Source: Parapedobacter tibetensis (GTDB lineage Bacteria > Bacteroidota > Bacteroidia > Sphingobacteriales > Sphingobacteriaceae). Taken from it: a DNA stretch of 64,000 nucleotides. The notes beneath the pieces are model-generated. The model saw only the letters and a list, made by a program, of their open reading frames with translations, was not told the origin of the DNA and did not search any database. Below, piece after piece: positions 28,439 through 37,833 of the stretch. Position numbers and translations under genes: made by a program. Where the stretch lies: assembly GCF_024704835.1 (NCBI RefSeq), contig NZ_JAMXBE010000007.1:77474-141473 (forward strand), written 5' to 3'. Within the stretch, counting starts at the first letter, position 1. Each line of letters begins with the position of its first letter.

Positions 28439-31400
28439 TTACTTGACATTCACCAGCACGTTTATTTTCCCTACATTATCTTGATCATATTCCTGCAAGG
28501 CCTTGCCTATCACTTGTCCAACCCTTACCTTATCCGGATCGGCCTTCATGGCCACACCAGACAAGGATGAAGTGACCAATAGGTCACCCCGCTTAATGGC
28601 ACCTCCTTCAAGGCATACTTTCGTGGGGATCACACCCATTACGCCCATCGGTACCTTGTCCGATATGTCGGTATCAATGTGTTCTTCCGTAAGCAATACA
28701 CCCGGTTTGGTGGCATACACTCCAGCAACCAATGTCGAATACGGCTCACTTGATTTTTCCACAGCCCGATCCCTGTCCGTGGCAATCACTAGAATATCTC
28801 CAGGTTCATAATATAAAAATGATCCTATGACATCAAATGCTTCTGCAAGGTCAGCTCCACCGACTTGGGTCCCTCCATTGAAAAAACCTCTTCCGGCAGC
28901 ATTAATGCGAGCCACATTTACAAATGGGTTTCCACTCCTGAACACGGCGATGCTGCCATTGCTACGATTTTCTACCGTTAACACCGGATTTGCATTGGCG
29001 GCATTATAGTTCACAAACCGAGCCGCCCTGCCGTTGCTGAACGTAGGTGTCCAGGCATAAATGGCGTGTCCAGTGCCGTCTACCGTGGTTTCCACGCCAT
29101 CGCCCACGTTGGCCGCATTGGCGGTAATGCCGTTGCCATTACCTTCGGCAATGGCAACCAATGCGTGACCATTGCCTGCAGGATTGGAAGCATAAAACAG
29201 ACCTCCAAAGCCTCCCGTGCCAGAAGACACCCCATAGATGCCCGCGGTTCCGAAATTAGCAAACATGGAATTTACTTCTCCTTTTACAGCCGCAGAAGTA
29301 CCGGTTGTCCTGTCCACCTTGAAGTTACCGGCGATACCATTCCCGACTGTGGTAGCTGTGATTACATCACTGGTATTGGCGGCGTTATAATTATTAAACC
29401 GGCCGGCCCTACCCGTGGAAAACACTGGTACCCAAGCGTAGAGCGCATTGCCATCGCCATCGATATTGGTTTCGACGCCATTACCATTTTTACCTGCATT
29501 GGCGGTGATGGCATTGCCGTTGCCGTCCGTGAGTGCGACAAGCGCCGCTCCATTGCCGCTCGCATTGGAAGCATGGAACAATCCCGCAAAACCGCCGGTG
29601 CCAGAAGATACACCAAAAAGACCCGCCGCTCCAAAGTTACCGAAGATGGTTTTTACCTCTCCTCTTACAGCAGCAGCCACGCTGTTTGTATTGTCCACCA
29701 AGAAGGAGGCTGCATTGCCCTGGGTGTTGTCTGGAATATTTCCATTGCTGTTGGTCTCCACTTCGAGTGTATTAGCATCAATATTGGTCATATTGGCGTT
29801 TTCAAACCTACCTGCCCGTCCAGTGCTATTATTATGCCCAACCTGTCCGAATACACCGATACCTGTTCCCGAAGTATTAGTGGTTATGAATCCCCGCACT
29901 CCCTGGCCACCGCCATCGTTACGCCCCACTACTGCGCCGGCAATATCGCTGATAGTTCGCCCCACTACTGCTTCCCCTCCTCCTGAATTGTCGCCCAGGA
30001 TGCCCGCAGAACTTAGGCCGCTCGTTGTTCCGTGAATCGCAAATCCCGCTCCAGTGGAAGCGAAAACCCCTTGGCCTGTGCCAGATGTACTCACATTTAT
30101 TACCGTGCCGTTTCCAATTGTGTTTGCATTAAGCACATTATTGTTATTAGCATTGTTGAAAATCCCAATGCTGGCAGGTATCCCATTGTTAGACGTGGCG
30201 GAAAGCCCTATGCCGTTATCGCTGTTGGCGAATACTCCCGTGCCCCCCGCAGACGCATTGCCATACACACCAATACCATCGGGTGAGAGGCCGTATACTC
30301 CCCAACCGGATCCATTTTGTGAACCCCACACACCAATACCCAAGCCGCCGGTGCCATTGTTTATACCCCTAACTCCGGCTGAAAACCCGCCTGGAGCGAT
30401 GTTGCTGACTAGCCCCCTGATTGCAGAAACACTACTTGTGGTGGTATTATTAATGCCTTCAAGTGATGTACCATCGCCGTCATTTGTAATCGAAAACAGT
30501 GTGGCTGCGCTATTTTCCGTGGCAGCATAGGGCAGGGTGAGGGCACCGCCGTTGTCTGTGCCGGGCATCCAATTGGCGCCGTCAAATTTCAATACCTGTC
30601 CGGCTGCTGGCGCTATGGCAGATACCGGCGTGGTTTGTATACGGGCCACTGTAGGATCGGGGTAAGTGCCGCTAAGGTCACCTCCGGCAGCCCCATTAGG
30701 GGGCAAGGAAGTAGGAATTATTCCCGGGGCAAGTTTGGCCAGTGTAATGGAAGCATTGGCTATCTTGGTGGTGGTTACCACATTGTTGGCCAATGTAGGA
30801 TTGGGGTAATTGCCTGTTAAATCACCACCGGCTGCTACTCCATCAATTGTGGCATCACTACCGGGAGGGCCAGCTGGCCCTTCAGCGCCCTGAGGCCCCA
30901 TGGGACCTATCGGGCCTTGCTCACCTTGAAGACCCATGTCACCTGGATCGCCCTTGGCTCCTTGTGCCCCTGCCGGACCTTCAGGGCCTTGTGGGCCAAC
31001 CGGACCTGTTGCCCCTGCCGGACCTTGTGGACCAGCTTCGCCTACATCGCCTTTGACCCCTAGTGGCCCTGCCGGGCCCTGTGGACCTTCATTACCGCCC
31101 GCAGCATACAAGGCAAAGGGTACACTCATCAATTCCGTTGTGCCCAAATCGGTATAGCTTCCATTATTGACTGCCAATTCGACCTTAGCGAATTGGTTGG
31201 CTTCTTCCCAGGGAATCTCGGCAAACGTACCCAACGATGCGTTTCCCTTGCCAATTTGCAAAGTAAACAGCCCCAACGCATTCGTGCTAACACTGTGCGC
31301 TTCGCGGTACTGCACAGTCCCAGCGGGCGAGCCACTGATAATCGATATCCGGACGTCGACAGGTTTGTTGGCTAAAACTGTTCCATCGAGGTTACGCGCA

Positions 31401-31504
31401 ACGGCTTGGTAATTTATGCCTGTAAGTCCTGACTGCCCTTGAGCGACACCATATACTGATAATATGAGCAGGGCAATAAAATAATAAGGAAAACATCTTT
31501 TCAT
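28439..31504 (-). CDS. Large exported collagen-like repeat protein
   Basis: 1021 aa with a signal peptide (residues 1-23). Residues 27-135 form a conserved N-terminal domain ([16 protein letters not shown]...SVPFALYAA) seen at the start of many Bacteroidota surface proteins. Residues 140-215 are 26 uninterrupted Gly-X-Y triplets. Residues about 340-840 are Gly/Asn-rich repeats (GVYG, GVFG, GRFxNxN), probably a beta-helix, including two tandem copies of a 127-residue unit (611-737 and 738-842). Residues about 880-1021 form a distinct C-terminal domain ([11 protein letters not shown]...[10 protein letters not shown]). No T9SS sorting domain is seen at its end. Probably a trimeric surface fibre; role unknown. 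Confidence 0.8.
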   Translation of the reverse strand: MKRCFPYYFIALLILSVYGVAQGQSGLTGINYQAVARNLDGTVLANKPVDVRISIISGSPAGTVQYREAHSVSTNALGLFTLQIGKGNASLGTFAEIPWEEANQFAKVELAVNNGSYTDLGTTELMSVPFALYAAGGNEGPQGPAGPLGVKGDVGEAGPQGPAGATGPVGPQGPEGPAGAQGAKGDPGDMGLQGEQGPIGPMGPQGAEGPAGPPGSDATIDGVAAGGDLTGNYPNPTLANNVVTTTKIANASITLAKLAPGIIPTSLPPNGAAGGDLSGTYPDPTVARIQTTPVSAIAPAAGQVLKFDGANWMPGTDNGGALTLPYAATENSAATLFSITNDGDGTSLEGINNTTTSSVSAIRGLVSNIAPGGFSAGVRGINNGTGGLGIGVWGSQNGSGWGVYGLSPDGIGVYGNASAGGTGVFANSDNGIGLSATSNNGIPASIGIFNNANNNNVLNANTIGNGTVINVSTSGTGQGVFASTGAGFAIHGTTSGLSSAGILGDNSGGGEAVVGRTISDIAGAVVGRNDGGGQGVRGFITTNTSGTGIGVFGQVGHNNSTGRAGRFENANMTNIDANTLEVETNSNGNIPDNTQGNAASFLVDNTNSVAAAVRGEVKTIFGNFGAAGLFGVSSGTGGFAGLFHASNASGNGAALVALTDGNGNAITANAGKNGNGVETNIDGDGNALYAWVPVFSTGRAGRFNNYNAANTSDVITATTVGNGIAGNFKVDRTTGTSAAVKGEVNSMFANFGTAGIYGVSSGTGGFGGLFYASNPAGNGHALVAIAEGNGNGITANAANVGDGVETTVDGTGHAIYAWTPTFSNGRAARFVNYNAANANPVLTVENRSNGSIAVFRSGNPFVNVARINAAGRGFFNGGTQVGGADLAEAFDVIGSFLYYEPGDILVIATDRDRAVEKSSEPYSTLVAGVYATKPGVLLTEEHIDTDISDKVPMGVMGVIPTKVCLEGGAIKRGDLLVTSSLSGVAMKADPDKVRVGQVIGKALQEYDQDNVGKINVLVNVK
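28979..29674 (-). repeat. Tandem coding repeat in the collagen-like gene
   Basis: Two adjacent units encode AAV(R/K)GEV..F.NFG.AG...[14 protein letters not shown]... with the same order of motifs. Unit 1 is 29294-29674 and unit 2 starts at 29293 and fades near 28979. This is recent enough duplication to see at protein level. Confidence 0.75.
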
Positions 31505-31523
31505 AACCTTGTATATTAAATGA

Positions 31524-31961
31524 TTACTTTATTTTAGCGTTGGTTGTGGGAGATGTGGGCTTTGTTTGCTCACCTTGCATAGGCGGTAACTGAATGGGTG
31601 GATTGGATGGCGGCAGCGCTTTTTTTGCTTCATCCACGGCAATCTCAGATGGTAGTTTCCCCTCGGCTCCGGCTGGTGAATTCAACGGCTTTACTGCGCT
31701 ACGCGCCCCCGAATTGCCGGGTGCTGCGGGCTTATAGTTTTGGAATATCAGTTCCTCGGATGATTTCGCCATTTTCTCTCGTGTTGCGTCGTCAGTACTA
31801 CTCTTCTCGGCTTTCGTTTTCCCATAGTCTGGGAATAGCTGCTCTTTGATACTCTTGCTGGGATCCAGTTCTTTTTTTTGAGTCGATTGGGCACTTGCGT
31901 TCATCGTTAGGCCCGCTATCAGCACATTAATTGGCACGATATAAATTACTTTCCTTTTCAT
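31524..31961 (-). CDS. Small exported proline-rich protein of unknown function
   Basis: 145 aa. A signal peptide ([20 protein letters not shown]...ASA) precedes a charged, low-complexity mature region with [18 protein letters not shown] near the start and a Pro/Gln-rich end. I recognise no domain. It lies 18 bases after the PorV-like gene and 19 before the collagen-like gene, so it is almost certainly co-transcribed and probably works in the envelope with them. Confidence 0.65.
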   Translation of the reverse strand: MKRKVIYIVPINVLIAGLTMNASAQSTQKKELDPSKSIKEQLFPDYGKTKAEKSSTDDATREKMAKSSEELIFQNYKPAAPGNSGARSAVKPLNSPAGAEGKLPSEIAVDEAKKALPPSNPPIQLPPMQGEQTKPTSPTTNAKIK

Positions 31962-31978
31962 ATAATTATGTTTTTTTA

Positions 31979-33145
31979 TTAATCCTTGTCTAATATGTCG
32001 TTGGGATGGAAACTCATGGTGAATTTCAGTTCGTTGCGCACGGTGTACCGCCTGGCCATGGGTGCCAAGTATCCAATGTCTATTTGCAGTGACTTCACCC
32101 TAAATCCAATCCCAGCTGCAAAATGCTGGCGATTACCCTTGTCGGGATCTTCATAGAAATAACCCGAGCGGATAAAAAACTGCCTGTAATAACAAAATTC
32201 AAACCCTCCAGAGACCGTAAATTCCGATAATTCTTCACTGAATCCACCAGGTGCATCGAAAAGAGAGGTAAAAAGGGCGGAAGGCACACTTCTGTCTGGA
32301 TTTCTTCCCTTTTCGATTTCAGTGGTTGTGTTACCATTTTCATCAACCCGATAGATGGGCCTCGATGGCACCGTCAGTTTATTGATATCTAATAACAATG
32401 TCAATCGGTTATCAGGATCATTGTTCAATGCATAACCGGCCCCAATTCTTAGGTTCATCGGCAAAAAGCTCTCCTTGGAATTGGTATAGTTGAGTTTTGT
32501 GCCGATATTACTCAGGTTTATACCCCAAGCAAAGCGTTTGCTGAACTGGCGGGAATTCATGTAACTCTTTTCTGAATATATGCCCAAATCCATTGCAAAA
32601 GCGTTTGCCCTATCCATATCAAGTCCATTGTAGGTGCCCGATCCCAAGTTACTATGAATGTAACGTGCTGTAAGGGCCATCGCAAAATGATCGCCCAACA
32701 AGCGGGAATAACTTGCGTCTATAGCAAATTCTCCGGCATTGTACCGTTGCGTCAGGTTACCGGTTTCATCCCTGAAGCTGATTTCCCCCATATCGAGATA
32801 TTTGGCGGATACACCCAACACCTCACGCCAACTAAGTCTGTGGAATGCTGTGAGATAGCCTAGATGCTCATCCTTGACCAATTGACGCATCCAAGGTGTG
32901 TAGGATATGCTCAGGCCTTTTTCTCCGGCGAATGATAATTTGGCGGCATTGATGAATACCGAATTGGCATCGGCCATCAAACCGGTGCCTGCCTCTGCAA
33001 CTCCCGTGCTTCGGGCATCGGGGCTCAAAAGCAGGAAGGACGCGCCTGTAGTGATGGTACGGAAGTTGGTTTGTGCGGTGACTATTGTTGCTGGAATACT
33101 AAAAATAACCAGCATCCAGGCGAGTTGTTGTATTTGTTTCATCAT
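31979..33145 (-). CDS. PorV/PorQ-family outer-membrane beta-barrel
   Basis: 388 aa with signal peptide. The mature start NFRTITTGASFLLLSPDARSTGVAEAGTGLMADANSVFINAA is the PorV (LptO) signature, followed by repeated amphipathic beta strands and a terminal TVRNELKFTMSF. PorV carries T9SS cargo from the translocon to the attachment complex; paralogues are often encoded beside a dedicated cargo. Here a small sorting-domain protein precedes it by 17 bases. Whether it is the main PorV or a dedicated paralogue cannot be told from this window. Confidence 0.85.
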   Translation of the reverse strand: MMKQIQQLAWMLVIFSIPATIVTAQTNFRTITTGASFLLLSPDARSTGVAEAGTGLMADANSVFINAAKLSFAGEKGLSISYTPWMRQLVKDEHLGYLTAFHRLSWREVLGVSAKYLDMGEISFRDETGNLTQRYNAGEFAIDASYSRLLGDHFAMALTARYIHSNLGSGTYNGLDMDRANAFAMDLGIYSEKSYMNSRQFSKRFAWGINLSNIGTKLNYTNSKESFLPMNLRIGAGYALNNDPDNRLTLLLDINKLTVPSRPIYRVDENGNTTTEIEKGRNPDRSVPSALFTSLFDAPGGFSEELSEFTVSGGFEFCYYRQFFIRSGYFYEDPDKGNRQHFAAGIGFRVKSLQIDIGYLAPMARRYTVRNELKFTMSFHPNDILDKD

Positions 33146-33162
33146 GACAAACCACTTATGGG

Positions 33163-33660
33163 TTATTGGATAATCAGTTTTTCGGTATACCTACGGTATC
33201 CTGCGTTTACAACAATATAATACAAACCGGAAGCATACATGCTAACTGGTATTGTATAGGTAATGCGTCCAGCTAACATATTTACAGTAGTGGAAAAAAC
33301 AACTTGACCGGCATTATTGACAAGCTGGAAAACAACCCTGCCTCCTTGAAGCAGGTCAAATTCCAGGTTGGCGACGTTGGATGCTGGGTTGGGATAGACC
33401 ATGAAGTCTGACACAAAGTGGTTGTCTTCATTTGGCGCGGACAAAACCACCTCTGGTTGTTGGAATCCCTGCGTCAGTAGCAAGTCTCCTGCCTGAAGGG
33501 TACTTACCATCGCTTCGCCAATGGTGTATTGGAAAATCGTATAGCCAACCGTCTCACTATATCCGGTACTGGCTACTACCTGCCGGACAAGTTCTTGTGC
33601 ACGGACAACGATGATAGAACAATGAAAAATAATTAAGGTTAAGAATAATAGTCTTTTCAT
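33163..33660 (-). CDS. Small T9SS type A sorting-domain protein
   Basis: 165 aa. Signal peptide (about 1-21), a short middle (GYTIFQYTIGEAMVSTL...LTQGFQQPEV), and a C-terminal type A sorting domain from about residue 85 (MVYPNPASNVANLEFDL to GLYYIVVNAGYRRYTEKLIIQ). The sorting domain directs passage through the type IX secretion system and cleavage or anchoring. It is the first gene of the PorV-like/collagen-like cassette. The small cargo region has no recognised activity. Confidence 0.88.
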   Translation of the reverse strand: MKRLLFLTLIIFHCSIIVVRAQELVRQVVASTGYSETVGYTIFQYTIGEAMVSTLQAGDLLLTQGFQQPEVVLSAPNEDNHFVSDFMVYPNPASNVANLEFDLLQGGRVVFQLVNNAGQVVFSTTVNMLAGRITYTIPVSMYASGLYYIVVNAGYRRYTEKLIIQ

Positions 33661-34063
33661 ATATCTCTTATTTATTATCGGCCATTCGCCAGCTGATATA
33701 TCAGTATCGTCTTTATTGTGCTTCTGGAACTAGGCACCCAAAAAATCAAAATGACAATTACGTTTTTCATATAAAACAACATATATGTGATATGGAATGG
33801 GTCGAACGGAAATAGGAAACAGCAAGTAAATAGTTTGTATTGTACCAAGGTACATATTCAAAACATCTTGAAATTGCACGAATGAGCGAATGGCTAAGTT
33901 GACTGTACGAATGGGCGAGTTAGTCGACCAAGTCCATTTTTCTAAATCCAAATGGACAACGGCGAGCAGGCATGTTTGTGAGCCTAAAACGGTTTTGGTT
34001 AAAATAAAAAAGCCCTGACGTATCAGGGCTTCATAAACGTTAAATATTTGTCAACGTTTATGC
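33661..34063. other. Intergenic region with degenerate repeats and a terminator
   Basis: 403 bases without a supported gene. It contains a perfect inverted repeat TGTACC-AA-GGTACA (33841-33854), two degenerate copies of ACGAATGRGCGA...GTT (33878-33920), and the terminator of the H1-like gene (34011-34030). The promoter for the T9SS cassette should lie in its left part. Confidence 0.45.
34005..34030 (-). terminator. Terminator of the H1-like gene
   Basis: On the minus strand, AGCCCTGA-TACG-TCAGGGCT followed by TTTTTATTTT: a perfect 8-bp stem with a T tract, 34 bases after the stop codon. Confidence 0.85.
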
Positions 34064-34249
34064 TTATTTCGCATTTTTTGCATCTTGTATTTCTAAGCGG
34101 ATAGCCTGAGCCAGGTTTTTAACGTCTTGCAAGCCTTTTCTTACACGTGTACCAGCAGCGTTGTTACCCTTATTGAAGAATTTGTCAGCGTCTCCATCTA
34201 ATCCTTCGATCAAGCTCTTAAGCTCATTAAATTTTGTGATACTTGCCAT
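34064..34249 (-). CDS. Histone H1-like small protein
   Basis: 61 aa: starts MASITKFNELKSLIEGLDGD and continues KFFNKGNNAAGTRVRKGLQDVKNLAQAIRLEIQDAK. This family is widespread in Bacteroidota and is named for resemblance to chlamydial histone-like Hc1, mostly through its helical lysine-rich part. A nucleoid role is plausible but not shown by sequence; the net charge is modest. It stands alone with its own terminator and an AT-rich 286-base upstream region that contains TTTTCCACA (34372-34380). Confidence 0.8.
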   Translation of the reverse strand: MASITKFNELKSLIEGLDGDADKFFNKGNNAAGTRVRKGLQDVKNLAQAIRLEIQDAKNAK

Positions 34250-34470
34250 AATAAATACTCCTTTTTAGTTTAAATTTAATTAAGTTAATAATCTACAGTG
34301 CGTTAAAAGTAGAATCTTTTTTTGGAAAAAAAAACTTTAAAACACGCGAAACAGGCCATAAACGCACTTTTTTTTCCACATTTAACAAGATGTTCAAACA
34401 GATATCAGCTATACCAAAACCTTAATATACTGGAAATCAATTAGATAAAACGAAATAACCAAGAACAAAC

Positions 34471-34514
34471 AAAAGGCCAAAAAAATGCATTTCCTATCAT
34501 TTATTTGACCTTTT
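34471..34514 (-). terminator. Terminator of the SPT-like gene
   Basis: On the minus strand, AAAAGGTCAAA, a 22-base loop and TTTGGCCTTTTGTTT. This gives an 11-bp stem with one G-U pair followed by T-rich sequence, just after the stop codon at 34536. Confidence 0.55.
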
Positions 34515-34535
34515 TTAGAATCAAAACCACCTTTT

Positions 34536-35780
34536 TTACTCCGATTGTAAAGAAACGGCTTGTTTGTAATACCCTGCTTTTAATTTCTCACTGATAGCCG
34601 TAAAGGCTTCCAGCGTATAATCTACGTCCTCTTTGGTGTGCGCCGCAGTTGGGATTAGCCGCAATTCAATCAAGCCTTTTGGGATGACTGGGTATACTAC
34701 AATGGAACAAAATATGCCATGTGCTTCCCGCAAGTCACGAGTCAATGAAGTAGCTTCATTGAGATCGCCTTTAAGGAATACCGGTGTCACCATGGTGTTG
34801 GTCGCCCCAATATCAAATCCGCGTTCGCGCAATCCATTTTGCAGTGCTAGCGCGATAATCCATAATTGTTCCCTTAGTTCGGGACTGTTTTTTAATAGTT
34901 CAAAACGCTTTTTCAGACCTAATACCATAGGCATGGGTAAGGATTTGGCAAAAGTCTGCGAGCGCATGTTGTATCGCAGGTAGGTAATCACTTCCTTGGT
35001 AGCGGCAACGAATGCTCCTATTCCCGCCATAGATTTGGCGAATGTGCCAAAATAGATATCGATATCTTCCATGCAGCCCTGAGCTTCATGTGTACCCGCC
35101 CCAGTCGCGCCCATTGTACCGAAACCATGCGCATCATCGACCAACATCCTGAATCCATATTGTTTTTTCAAGGCGGCGATTTCCCTAAGTTGGCCCTGAA
35201 TACCTGACATACCAAACACCCCTTCGGTAATCAGCAAAACAGCGCCTCCATTAAGACGTGCGAGTTTAGTGGCCCTTACCAATTGCCTTTCGCAACTTTC
35301 AATGTCGTTATGTTGATAAACAAACCGTTTACCCATATGTAACCTCACCCCATCTACAATACATGCATGTGATTCTGCATCATAAACAATCACATCATTG
35401 CGGTCTACCAACGCATCGATGATGGACACCATTCCTTGGTAACCGTAATTGAGCAAAAAAGCATCTTCCTTGCCTACAAAAATACCCAAATCCTGTTCCA
35501 ATTCTTCATGGTATACTGTGTTTCCGGACATCATCCTAGCTCCCATGGGATATGCCATACCATATTCTGCAGCAGCTTGGGCATCTACTGCTCTTACTTC
35601 AGGGTGGTTAGCCAAGCCCAAATAATTGTTGAGACTCCAGACTAAGTGTTCTCTTCCATTGAATAGCATCCGAGGTGCAATTTCTCCTTCCAGCTTAGGA
35701 AAGGAGAAATAGCCATGCGACCACTCATAGTGCTTACCTATTGGCCCAAGGTTTTTCGCGATTTTATCAAATAAGTCCAA
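34536..35780 (-). CDS. Alpha-oxoamine synthase, serine palmitoyltransferase-like
   Basis: 414 aa, PLP-dependent fold-type I. The lysine that binds PLP is K249 in YFGTFAKSMAG, and the pyridine-contact residues lie in LVDDAHGFGTMG (D215, H218). The family joins an amino acid to an acyl thioester with loss of CO2. In Bacteroidota, close relatives start sphingolipid synthesis (serine plus acyl-CoA) or sulfonolipid synthesis (cysteate plus acyl-ACP). This sequence, starting MDLFDKIAKNLGP, is the form common in Cytophagia and Sphingobacteriia; which substrate it takes cannot be decided here. Monocistronic by context. Confidence 0.8.
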   Translation of the reverse strand: MDLFDKIAKNLGPIGKHYEWSHGYFSFPKLEGEIAPRMLFNGREHLVWSLNNYLGLANHPEVRAVDAQAAAEYGMAYPMGARMMSGNTVYHEELEQDLGIFVGKEDAFLLNYGYQGMVSIIDALVDRNDVIVYDAESHACIVDGVRLHMGKRFVYQHNDIESCERQLVRATKLARLNGGAVLLITEGVFGMSGIQGQLREIAALKKQYGFRMLVDDAHGFGTMGATGAGTHEAQGCMEDIDIYFGTFAKSMAGIGAFVAATKEVITYLRYNMRSQTFAKSLPMPMVLGLKKRFELLKNSPELREQLWIIALALQNGLRERGFDIGATNTMVTPVFLKGDLNEATSLTRDLREAHGIFCSIVVYPVIPKGLIELRLIPTAAHTKEDVDYTLEAFTAISEKLKAGYYKQAVSLQSE

Positions 35781-35921
35781 TATCGTCCTTCAAATATTAA
35801 ATTGTACAAAAATCGTTGCAAAGATAAACTTTAAATCAAAACGTACCAACATGCGCTAATCATTACCAGGATGGTAAACAGATGTTGTTTGCAATACTTA
35901 CATAAAGGAATCCCATAAAAC

Positions 35922-35969
35922 AAAAAACTGTTTGGTTCGGAATCTCGGTGAATCCTCACCAAACAGTTG
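35922..35969 (-). terminator. Terminator closing the dcw cluster
   Basis: On the minus strand, AACTGTTTGGT, a 21-base loop and ACCAAACAGTTTTTTGTTTT: a perfect 11-bp stem with a T run, 30 bases after the ftsZ stop. Confidence 0.85.
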
Positions 35970-35999
35970 TGGATTGTTGGATAGGTATGCGGAGATGCG

Positions 36000-37694
36000 C
36001 TAATCTACATTGTCATGTAGAAATGAATTGTTTGGTTTAATCTCGGTAATTCCTTCCTCTGTAGAAAGTGTAAATCTCGACACCTGCGATTCCGATGAGT
36101 GCGGCACATCATCTAACGCCATCTGTTTGCGCCTAAATGCGGGCTCAGTCTCCAGTTCCTGAAGGCCATTTGCCGATTTTAATTTCATGCTCAGCTCCTT
36201 AAGTCGGAGGATGCGTTCCTTGGTTTTCAACAGTTGTTCTTCCACATATTCAGGCGTTTTGTGCCCATCTATGCTGTGGGTCGCTTCGACAGCAGGTTCT
36301 GGGTCATTTTCTCGTCCTGCGTCATACTCAGCGTGTGTCTGCTCAGCTTCTTGTATCTTATCATTGGAAGCGGCTGGCACCTCAAAATGGAAGGCCGAAG
36401 GTGTAGTTTTTACCTCATATCCATCATCGGCCTGTTCTTCACCAGACTGCTCACCTTGCGGGGCCAATGTATGACGGATAATGCCGTCCTTGTCAGGCGT
36501 ATTATTCCTCAATTGGGGTTTTGATGACGCTGTACTGAACAAATCCGCTTGTTGCACAGTAGGGGGTTCTGGAATCCCATCAGGAATGGGTTTGGCAACC
36601 GGTTCAATGTCTGTACTTCCAGTTTCCTTTTGCACAAATTGATTGATCGGTTTTACATAAGGAGTCTTGGGTTCGTCTGGTGTAAGCGGAATCTCAATCC
36701 GCTCATTTTCCCTCTCCTTAATACGTTCTTCCGAAGTTTGGAAACCGGTGGCAATAATGGTCACCGACAATTCGTTCTCTAAGGATTCATCAATACAATT
36801 GCCCCATATTAAATCTGCCGACAGCCCTGCTTTATCTTGGATATAATCCGTGATAATGGTTACCTCATCCATGGTTACTTCTTGCTTGCCGGAAGTGATA
36901 TTAAGCAAAATATATCGGGCACCTTCTATTTCATTGTCTTTGAGCAAGGGTGAAGCAAGGGCACCTTCCACCGCACGCAATGCGCGTTCTTCGCCTTCAG
37001 CAACGTCATTCCCCATGATGGCCACACCGCTATCGTTCATGACGGTACGTACATCCTTAAAATCCACGTTGACATATCCAGGTATGGTGATGATTTCGGC
37101 GATACCTTTTGCTGCGGTAGTTAGGATATCATCTGCTTTGGCAAATGCAGCCGTCATGGTGAGGTTTCCGAAAATATCACGTAGCCTATCATTGGAAATT
37201 ACCAAGTAAGAGTCTACATACTTCTTCAGTTCAGCTAACCCATCCTCTGCCTGCATGCGCCTTCTTTTGCCTTCAAAGGCAAACGGGGTGGTGATGATTG
37301 CTACGGTAAGGATGCCCAATTCCCTAGCGGCCTTGGCCAATACTGGGCTCGCTCCCGTTCCGGTACCGCCTCCCATCCCTGCTGTGATAAACAACATCTT
37401 GGTATTGGATCCCAACATGCGTTTAATGTCTTCGATACTCTCAATCGCTGAATTTTCGCCAACATCCGGATCTGCACCAGCGCCCATTCCTTCGGTGAGG
37501 CTTGCACCCAACTGCACTTTATTAGGTATTGGACTCAGTTCGAGTGCCTGTGCATCTGTGTTGCAAACGATGAAATCAACACCGCTAATCCCTTGCTTAT
37601 ACATGTGGTTGACAGCATTTCCGCCACCACCTCCAACGCCAATTACCTTGATAATTGCCGATTGTTCCTTTAACATTTCAAACTTAAATGACAT
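36000..37694 (-). CDS. ftsZ: Cell division protein FtsZ
   Basis: 564 aa. GTPase part (about 12-330) has VIGVGGGGGNAVNHM, the tubulin signature GGGTGTG (108-114) and the synergy-loop region. The C-terminal 230 residues form an unusually long, charged and low-complexity linker, as usual in Bacteroidota, ending in a possible tail peptide near ITEIKPNNSFLHDNVD. FtsZ forms the Z ring. It is the last gene of the cluster, 139 bases after ftsA, and that gap carries an inverted DnaA-box-like pair. Confidence 0.97.
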   Translation of the reverse strand: MSFKFEMLKEQSAIIKVIGVGGGGGNAVNHMYKQGISGVDFIVCNTDAQALELSPIPNKVQLGASLTEGMGAGADPDVGENSAIESIEDIKRMLGSNTKMLFITAGMGGGTGTGASPVLAKAARELGILTVAIITTPFAFEGKRRRMQAEDGLAELKKYVDSYLVISNDRLRDIFGNLTMTAAFAKADDILTTAAKGIAEIITIPGYVNVDFKDVRTVMNDSGVAIMGNDVAEGEERALRAVEGALASPLLKDNEIEGARYILLNITSGKQEVTMDEVTIITDYIQDKAGLSADLIWGNCIDESLENELSVTIIATGFQTSEERIKERENERIEIPLTPDEPKTPYVKPINQFVQKETGSTDIEPVAKPIPDGIPEPPTVQQADLFSTASSKPQLRNNTPDKDGIIRHTLAPQGEQSGEEQADDGYEVKTTPSAFHFEVPAASNDKIQEAEQTHAEYDAGRENDPEPAVEATHSIDGHKTPEYVEEQLLKTKERILRLKELSMKLKSANGLQELETEPAFRRKQMALDDVPHSSESQVSRFTLSTEEGITEIKPNNSFLHDNVD

Positions 37695-37786
37695 ATCTCA
37701 ACCGTATTTTACTCCTAAAGAGTGTGATACAAAATCCATTTTGTCCCGATATTCGTAGGGTAATATTAGCACTTTTTACACAATAG

Positions 37787-37815
37787 TTTTCCACAAGTGT
37801 TAATAATGTGGAAAA
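37787..37815. promoter_or_regulatory. Inverted TTTTCCACA pair between ftsA and ftsZ
   Basis: TTTTCCACA (37787-37795), 11 bases, then its exact complement TGTGGAAAA (37807-37815). Each half fits the loose DnaA-box pattern TTWTNCACA. As RNA it would form a 9-bp hairpin before ftsZ. Which role, if either, is real is unknown. Confidence 0.4.
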
Positions 37816-37833
37816 ATTAATTTTTGTTGAAAA

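Noticed and set aside
29066-30530. Three long plus-strand frames (306, 195 and 158 codons) opposite the collagen-like gene
   Set aside because: They are composition shadows of the Gly/Asn-rich repeats; they lack starts with context, domains or consistent periodicity.
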